Assembly: GCA_965267435.1 (NCBI GenBank)
Contig: OZ253960.1
Span: 6,510,001-6,574,000, forward strand
Length of the DNA stretch: 64,000 nucleotides
Direction of reading: 5' to 3'
From: JAWPMT01 sp965267435
GTDB taxonomy: Bacteria; Bacteroidota; Bacteroidia; Cytophagales; Cyclobacteriaceae
Each line of letters opens with the position of its first letter. Position 1 is the first letter of the stretch. A program made the translations under genes and the position numbers. Shown in pieces: positions 58,735 through 64,000 of the stretch. The notes beneath the pieces are model-generated. The model was given only the letters and a program-made list of their open reading frames with translations. It made no database searches and was not told the DNA's origin.

Positions 58735-59625
58735 ATGAAAAATATATTAGTACCAACGGATTTCTCGGAGCAGGCGCGTTTTGCTCTGGATTTTGCGAAA
58801 GAACTAGCGATCAGAGAGGGTGCACAAATAACATTACTTCATTCGTTAGACACTTCAAGAGTGTTCAGTCCTTTGTACATGGATCCTTCATTGACAGTGC
58901 ACATGCTGAAGGACCTTGAAACACAGGCAAGAGAAAAGCTGAGAGAACTGCAAGAGAAGCAGGGGAACAAAGTACACATCGAAGCTGTCACAAAGTCCTG
59001 TGCTTTGATAGACGCGATAGAAGCGGTATCGGAAGAGAGGCACGTAGATTTGATTGTGATGGGTACCCAGGGTGCCAGTGGTCTCAAGGAGTTCCTGGTG
59101 GGCTCCAATACAGAGCGAGTGCTCAGAACGGCGAATGCGCCAGTGTTCACTATCCCGGCACCTTTCTCTGTCAGGGATGTGAAGAAGATTGTGGTTCCGG
59201 TGGACTACACCAAAGTATCCGAGCGCTTCATGATTGAACTGCACAGTTTACAGCAGATCTTTGACGCGTCTCTGGAATTCCTGTGGATTAAGACACACCA
59301 TTTCATTGGCAATGAGGGGTTGCTGCACAACAACTTCATGCAATATGTGCGTAGCCACTTCACCGGGGATTTCAACATCCACCGAAGATTGGATTTCACT
59401 CCTGAGTCCTGCATCTTGCAATTCTCTATGGAGATAGGTGCGGATGTAATTGCGATGGAAACCAGCCAGCGCAAAGGAATAGATCATTTGTTCCTTGGCA
59501 GTACGACTGAAAATGTCGCCAATCATGCACCTATTCCTGTAGTGGGATTCCCAATGAAGCATCATGACAGGCTCCTTAAGCTCGGTGACGAAGAGCACGC
59601 GGAGTTCGGAGAATTTATTTTATGA
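58735..59625 (+). CDS. Universal stress protein with two Usp domains
   Basis: 296 residues. The first Usp domain (1-145) starts ILVPTDFSEQARFALDFAKELA and contains VIMGTQGASGLKEFLVGSNTERVLRTANAPVFTI, the ATP-binding G-x2-G-x9-G-S/T type motif. The second (about 150-296) is divergent, starting KKIVVPVDYTKVSERFM and ending with GIDHLFLGSTTENVANHAPIPVVGF. It overlaps the copper ATPase gene by 4 bases, so it is expressed with cbb3 oxidase assembly and probably with low-oxygen or energy stress. Confidence 0.92.
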   Translation: MKNILVPTDFSEQARFALDFAKELAIREGAQITLLHSLDTSRVFSPLYMDPSLTVHMLKDLETQAREKLRELQEKQGNKVHIEAVTKSCALIDAIEAVSEERHVDLIVMGTQGASGLKEFLVGSNTERVLRTANAPVFTIPAPFSVRDVKKIVVPVDYTKVSERFMIELHSLQQIFDASLEFLWIKTHHFIGNEGLLHNNFMQYVRSHFTGDFNIHRRLDFTPESCILQFSMEIGADVIAMETSQRKGIDHLFLGSTTENVANHAPIPVVGFPMKHHDRLLKLGDEEHAEFGEFIL

Positions 59626-62000
59626 GTGAATTGCTGGAGGCGCTGCCTCCTGATACAGAGGCTGGTTGCGAATTGTGCGGCCAGCTCTGTGCTGATGAAA
59701 AAGTACATGCCGGTGACTTGACCTTTTGCTGTGCAGGCTGTCGGAGCGTCTATGAGATCCTCAACTCTGATCAGGAACTGTCCATCCCCGTCAATCGCAA
59801 AGAGAAGAGGCGCTTCGACTATCTTGATATCCCCGAGATCAGTGACCAACTCCTCGTCTTCCAGTCAGACGTCCATGCCCGCGTCCGATTTCAGATACCC
59901 GCCATTCACTGCAGTTCGTGTGTCTACCTGATAGAGCAGCTGCCCTATTTCTATCCTGAGATCCTTCAAAGTCGTGTCAATTTTCCGAAGAAAGAAGTGG
60001 ACATCCTCTTCAAGAAGGAGATGGGACTGGCGCAACTGGTGTATCTCATTTCGGCCATTGGCTATGAGCCTGACATTAGCCTTGCCAGTGAGGAGAAACC
60101 CAAGACCAAAAAGAATTCATTGGGTCTACGTATTGCCGTCGCGGGATTTTGTTTTGGCAACTCGATGCTCCTGAGTGTGCCAGAATACCTCGATCACAAT
60201 TTCCTGATCACCGATGACTTCCGGTCCCTCTTTGGCTGGCTCAATGTCCTTTTTGCATTGCCTGTGGTCTTCTATTCCGCCAGGGACTATTTCAAAGGTG
60301 CCTGGGGCGGCTTGCAGAAAAGGTACTTCACCATCGACGTGCCCATCGTATTGGGGATACTCACACTCTTTGGTCGTAGTCTGTACGAAATACTGGCCGA
60401 GGTAGGGCCTGGGTATGTGGATTCGCTGTCGGGGTTGGTGTTTCTTCTGCTTATCGGCAAGTGGTATCAGCAAAAGACCTATGAGGCCTTGTCATTCGAC
60501 AGGGATTACAAATCGTACTTCCCGATAGCCGCCACCATTCTTAAAGACGGCCAGGAATCTTCGATTCATGTGAAGCACTTGAAGGCTGGGGACCAGCTAC
60601 TCGTGCATAGCCAGGAGCTTATTCCCTGCGATGCGATACTGGAAAGTGATGAGGCGGTGATCGATTACAGCTTCGTGACGGGTGAGTCGGAGCCGGTGAC
60701 GGTTGTTGAGAGCGAGCAGCTGTACGCCGGAGGGCGAAACAATGGCGCTCAGATCAAGATGAGATTGCTAAAGCCAGTGGATATGAGCTACCTCACGAGC
60801 TTGTGGAATCATGAGTCCATCCGTGAGGAAAAGTCCGACTTTCAAAATCTGACCGACCGCATTGCCAGATACTTTACCATCGTGATTCTGGCCATTGCCA
60901 CCGCCGCGGGCATGTACTGGTGGTGGGTTGATGTCGACGCTGTTTGGAACGTAGTCACTTCTATTCTGATTGTGGCCTGTCCCTGTGCCTTGGCGCTCGC
61001 TTTGCCGTTTGCCTACGGACACGGGATGCGGATATTTGGTCGTCATGGGTTGTACCTGAAGCACGCCGATGTCGTGGAGAAGCTGACACACCTCAAGACT
61101 TTCATTTTTGACAAGACGGGCACGCTCACTTATCAGAGTGCCAAGAAGATCGACTTCGTGGGCCATCTAGACGACTTCGAGTCGGAGCTCGTGGCGGCGC
61201 TTGTCAGGCAGTCCGCACATCCTCTTAGTCGGATGATTGCCTCCTCGCTCAATCGTGGGTCCAATTATGAGGTGAGGGATTTCGCCGAAGTGACAGGGCA
61301 GGGCATTATGGCGACGATCATGGACCGCAGGCTCAGAATCGGCTCACGTGACTATGTTGAGGCCCATGGGGAGGTGTCCGACGCCAAGGAGACGAGGGTC
61401 TATGTCAGGATCGACGATGAAGTGCGGGGTTATTTCCAGGTCAGACATGCCTATCGCAAGGGTTTGAAGGAGGTCTTGCGGCAATTGCGGCGTAAGTATG
61501 GACTGATGTTGCTATCAGGAGACAAGCCGGTCGATGAGGAATTTTTCGAGGAGGCTTTTGACGATGCACAGTTCGAAATGAAGCCGGTCGACAAACTCAA
61601 TCGCGTGAGCGCTTTGCAGCAGTCCGGACAACAGGTCGCGATGATCGGTGACGGCCTCAATGACGCGGGTGCGTTGAAAAAAAGCGATGTAGGTGTGGCG
61701 GTATCGGACGATGTGATGCAGTTCTCGCCGTCCTGCGACGCGATCCTGGACGCAGGGAAACTTCCGCAGTTGGGAGCTTTCCTCGGATTTGCCAAGTCCT
61801 CCGTGACTATCGTGAAGGTCGCTTTCGTATTCTCCTTCCTGTATAATATTGTTGGACTCTCTTTCGCTGTCGCCGGTCAGCTCTCCCCACTCATTTCAGC
61901 CATCCTGATGCCCGTCAGTTCCATTACTGTGGTGGGCTTGGTTGTCCTGCTTTCACATATAGCGGAGCGATCACATCTTTTGAGACCTGCCTCCTCCTGA
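59622..62000 (+). CDS. ccoI: Copper-transporting P-type ATPase for cbb3 oxidase assembly
   Basis: 792 residues. An N-terminal Cys-rich region (CELCGQLC and CCAGC) and an HMA domain with IHCSSCVYLIEQLP come first, then eight membrane segments with the CPC metal site in VACPCALALALPFA, the actuator motif FVTGESEPV, the phosphorylation motif IFDKTGTLTYQ, HPLSRM and the hinge GDGLNDAGALKKSDVGVAVS. This Cys arrangement is that of CcoI/FixI, which supplies copper to cbb3 oxidase. Coupled to uspA and followed by ccoS and ccoNO on the same strand, which supports the assignment. Confidence 0.93.
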   Translation: MSELLEALPPDTEAGCELCGQLCADEKVHAGDLTFCCAGCRSVYEILNSDQELSIPVNRKEKRRFDYLDIPEISDQLLVFQSDVHARVRFQIPAIHCSSCVYLIEQLPYFYPEILQSRVNFPKKEVDILFKKEMGLAQLVYLISAIGYEPDISLASEEKPKTKKNSLGLRIAVAGFCFGNSMLLSVPEYLDHNFLITDDFRSLFGWLNVLFALPVVFYSARDYFKGAWGGLQKRYFTIDVPIVLGILTLFGRSLYEILAEVGPGYVDSLSGLVFLLLIGKWYQQKTYEALSFDRDYKSYFPIAATILKDGQESSIHVKHLKAGDQLLVHSQELIPCDAILESDEAVIDYSFVTGESEPVTVVESEQLYAGGRNNGAQIKMRLLKPVDMSYLTSLWNHESIREEKSDFQNLTDRIARYFTIVILAIATAAGMYWWWVDVDAVWNVVTSILIVACPCALALALPFAYGHGMRIFGRHGLYLKHADVVEKLTHLKTFIFDKTGTLTYQSAKKIDFVGHLDDFESELVAALVRQSAHPLSRMIASSLNRGSNYEVRDFAEVTGQGIMATIMDRRLRIGSRDYVEAHGEVSDAKETRVYVRIDDEVRGYFQVRHAYRKGLKEVLRQLRRKYGLMLLSGDKPVDEEFFEEAFDDAQFEMKPVDKLNRVSALQQSGQQVAMIGDGLNDAGALKKSDVGVAVSDDVMQFSPSCDAILDAGKLPQLGAFLGFAKSSVTIVKVAFVFSFLYNIVGLSFAVAGQLSPLISAILMPVSSITVVGLVVLLSHIAERSHLLRPASS

Positions 62001-62074
62001 GGTACCGTTTTATGGGTTCTTGTGAAGGTATGACTGCCAATAATTAGACAAAATTGGCTACCTTCTGCAAAACA

Positions 62075-62086
62075 TGACATAAGTCA
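62075..62086. promoter_or_regulatory. Palindromic TGACATAAGTCA site upstream of ccoS-ccoNO
   Basis: The 12-mer is identical to the one at 17572-17583 before nifJ, here extended as ATGACATAAGTCAT. It is centred about 80 bases before the ccoS start, the same distance as in front of nifJ. TAAAATTG at 62133-62140 is one base from the -7 consensus. A Crp/Fnr-type activator is the likely ligand. Confidence 0.62.
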
Positions 62087-62160
62087 TAAAATGCGATGTT
62101 AGTGGTCATGCAGGTCTGTCGGCCTCAATCGCTAAAATTGCTCCAAACTAATGTGCGTGC

Positions 62161-62319
62161 ATGAAGGTCATCATCCTACTCATTCTGATAAGCCTAACTA
62201 TTGCCATACTGTTTCTCGCAGCTTTCCTATGGGCTTCAAGGTCTGGCCAGTTTGAGGATGACTATACACCTTCCATTCGCATTCTCTTTCCTGATAACGA
62301 AAATCAAAAAGACCATTAA
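62161..62319 (+). CDS. ccoS: cbb3-type cytochrome oxidase assembly protein CcoS
   Basis: 52 residues: one membrane segment (VIILLILISLTIAILFLAAF) followed by LWASRSGQFEDDYTP and RILFPD, the typical CcoS ending. Too short for ordinary gene-size cut-offs. The stop TAA at 62317-62319 is immediately followed by the ATG of ccoNO, so translation is linked. CcoS is needed for insertion of haem and copper into CcoN. Confidence 0.93.
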   Translation: MKVIILLILISLTIAILFLAAFLWASRSGQFEDDYTPSIRILFPDNENQKDH

Positions 62320-64000
62320 ATGAGTACGACGCTGACCAAAGACGGGGCTGTGTCATCTCCCGAGCAAACCGGGGAGCTTGAGACGTTCTACTATGACAAT
62401 CAAACAGTTCGATTGTTCATAATCGCTAGTGTAGCTTTTGGCATCATCGGCATGACCGTTGGCTTGCTAGTCGCCCTCCAATTTGTATACCCCGAACTCA
62501 ACTTCGGTTTGCAATACACCACCTTCGGACGCATTCGGCCACTGCACACCAACGCAGTGATTTTCGCGTTTGTTGGGAACGGTATTTTTGCGGGAGTCTA
62601 TTATTCTCTTCAGCGTCTGTGTAAGGCGCGGATGTTCAGCGACTTGCTGAGCAAGATCCACTTCTGGGGATGGCAGGCGATCATTCTCTCAGCGGCGATC
62701 ACCCTTCCACTGGGGATCACCACCTCGAAGGAGTATGCTGAATTGGAGTGGCCCATAGATATCGCGATCGCCCTGATCTGGGTGGTCTTTGGTGTCAATA
62801 TGTTTGGTACCATCTTCAAGCGTCGCGAGCGGCACTTGTATGTAGCCATCTGGTTTTACATCGCCACGTTTGTGACGGTCGCCGTACTTCACATTTTCAA
62901 TTCCTTCGAGATTCCCGTTCATCTGTTCAAGAGCTATAGCTGGTTTGCAGGTGTGCAGGACGCACTAGTGCAGTGGTGGTATGGCCACAACGCAGTGGCA
63001 TTCTTCCTTACTACGCCTTACCTGGGCTTGATGTACTACTTCGTGCCGAAGGCATCCAATCGACCGATCTACAGTTATCGACTGTCGATCATACACTTTT
63101 GGGCCCTGATATTTATCTATATCTGGGCGGGACCTCACCACCTGCTGTACAACGCGTTGCCAGACTGGGCGCAGTCACTGGGAGTAGTATTCTCGATCAT
63201 GCTGATCGCGCCTTCCTGGGGTGGTATGCTCAATGGTCTGTTCACCCTTCGTGGTGCCTGGGACCGTGTACGGGAAGATCCCATTCTGAAATTCATGGTC
63301 GTGGCGGTATCCGCCTACGGTATGGCGACCCTGGAAGGCCCGTTGCTGTCTCTGAAAAATGTCAATGCGATTGCGCACTTCACCGATTGGATTGTGGCTC
63401 ACGTGCATGTGGGCGGATTGGGATGGAATGGCTTCCTGACCTTCGGTATGTTGTACTACCTGATCCCGAAACTTTGGAATACGGAGTTGTTCTCCAAGAA
63501 GCTGGCCAATGTCCACTTCTGGGTGGGTACACTCGGTATTGTCTTCTACGCGTTGCCACTGTACTTCGCGGGATTCACTCAGAGTCTGATGTGGAACGAA
63601 TTTACAGAAGCTGGTGTGTTGGCATATCCAAACTTCCTGGAGACGGTTACGCAGCTCAAACCTATGTATGCGATGAGGGCCTTTGGTGGGGCGCTCTACC
63701 TTGCTGGTGTGTTCATCATGGTTTACAACCTCTGGAAGACGGCCAAGAGCGGCAGCTTCATCAAGGAAACAGAGGCCAAAGCGGCTCCTCTGGCGCCAGG
63801 CTACGTGCCTCCGGCCAAGGACCACTGGCACAGAAGAATCTTTGAATGGCGACCTGTCAACATGCTGATCTGGAGTTTGGTCCTGATCATGATAGGGGGT
63901 GTCGTAGAGATGGTACCTACGTTCCTGATCAAGTCCAATGTCCCTACCATTGCCAGTGTGCAGCCATATACGCCGCTTGAGCTTGAGGGCAGGGACATTT
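62320..64000 (+). CDS. ccoN: Fused cbb3 oxidase subunits I and II, CcoNO (3' end outside the window)
   Basis: 560 codons are present and the frame is open at the right edge. The CcoN part (about 20-475) has the haem and CuB ligands in RPLHTNAVIFAFVGN, WWYGHNAVAFFLT, GPHHLLYNALPDW and FTDWIVAHVHVGGLGWNGF. After a Pro/Ala-rich linker (about 485-505, TEAKAAPLAPGYVPPAKDH) a new membrane segment and SVQPYTPLELEGRDI follow, which is the start of CcoO just before its CxxCH haem site. So the two subunits are fused, as known in several Bacteroidota. Terminal high-affinity oxidase for low oxygen. Confidence 0.94.
   Translation, partial: MSTTLTKDGAVSSPEQTGELETFYYDNQTVRLFIIASVAFGIIGMTVGLLVALQFVYPELNFGLQYTTFGRIRPLHTNAVIFAFVGNGIFAGVYYSLQRLCKARMFSDLLSKIHFWGWQAIILSAAITLPLGITTSKEYAELEWPIDIAIALIWVVFGVNMFGTIFKRRERHLYVAIWFYIATFVTVAVLHIFNSFEIPVHLFKSYSWFAGVQDALVQWWYGHNAVAFFLTTPYLGLMYYFVPKASNRPIYSYRLSIIHFWALIFIYIWAGPHHLLYNALPDWAQSLGVVFSIMLIAPSWGGMLNGLFTLRGAWDRVREDPILKFMVVAVSAYGMATLEGPLLSLKNVNAIAHFTDWIVAHVHVGGLGWNGFLTFGMLYYLIPKLWNTELFSKKLANVHFWVGTLGIVFYALPLYFAGFTQSLMWNEFTEAGVLAYPNFLETVTQLKPMYAMRAFGGALYLAGVFIMVYNLWKTAKSGSFIKETEAKAAPLAPGYVPPAKDHWHRRIFEWRPVNMLIWSLVLIMIGGVVEMVPTFLIKSNVPTIASVQPYTPLELEGRDI

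Overview
The window reads as chromosomal DNA of a Bacteroidota bacterium, most likely a marine or aquatic member of the Cytophagales. The support is direct: paired TonB-dependent receptors with CarboxypepD-regulatory-like domains and a DUF4249 lipoprotein, LytS/LytTR two-component genes, a fused cbb3 oxidase CcoNO, an rnf operon in the order rseC-rnfBCDGEA, frequent Cys lipoboxes, and -7 promoter elements of the TAnnTTTG type. No rRNA, tRNA, CRISPR array or replication origin was seen. Both edges cut genes: a TIM-barrel paralogue on the left and ccoNO on the right.

Layout. 1-5.4 kb: two tandem secreted xylose-isomerase-like TIM-barrel proteins, a three-gene TRAP transporter and an MFS exporter. 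5.4-7.2 kb: repeat-rich spacer and an IS110-family element whose leader folds like a bridge RNA. 7.2-10.2 kb: PhoX-like and purple-acid-phosphatase-like pair. 10.4-16.7 kb: L-fucose utilisation operon of the non-phosphorylating type (two SDRs, FAH-family hydrolase, lactonase, FucP permease, GH29 fucosidase lipoprotein, mutarotase). 16.7-17.6 kb: interspersed repeats, including a ~220-bp imperfect palindrome. 17.6-28.4 kb: one long energy-metabolism operon, nifJ, a dihydroorotate-dehydrogenase-like gene, flavodoxin, the complete Rnf complex and a small HEPN-like protein, closed by a strong terminator. 28.6-35.6 kb: lipoprotein, formylglycine-generating-enzyme-like lipoprotein, CotH-like protein, pirin, and an AstE/AspA-like deacylase overlapping a GCS2-CBS fusion. 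35.7-49.8 kb: secreted glycosidase-like protein, LytS/LytTR pair, two receptor loci, an NTF2-like protein, ECF sigma with a membrane partner, and a sialidase-superfamily protein. 50-56.7 kb: TetR, ABC exporter, HlyD and TolC with a palindromic operator. 56.7-64 kb: outer-membrane barrel protein, UspA, CcoI, CcoS and CcoNO.

How it works together. Fucose released by GH29 would be imported by FucP and oxidised to pyruvate and lactate; the fuconate dehydratase step is not encoded here. NifJ oxidises pyruvate and passes electrons to flavodoxin or ferredoxin, which Rnf couples to ion pumping and NAD reduction. The NifJ has lost the internal two-cluster ferredoxin domain while keeping the TPP site and proximal-cluster cysteines, and it sits beside a flavodoxin gene. 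An identical 12-bp palindrome with Fnr-like spacing precedes both nifJ and the ccoS-ccoNO genes, suggesting joint oxygen-responsive control. The most unusual items are the ferredoxin-less NifJ, the IS110 bridge-RNA candidate, the shared palindrome, and an ABC exporter whose ATPase motifs deviate at four key positions.
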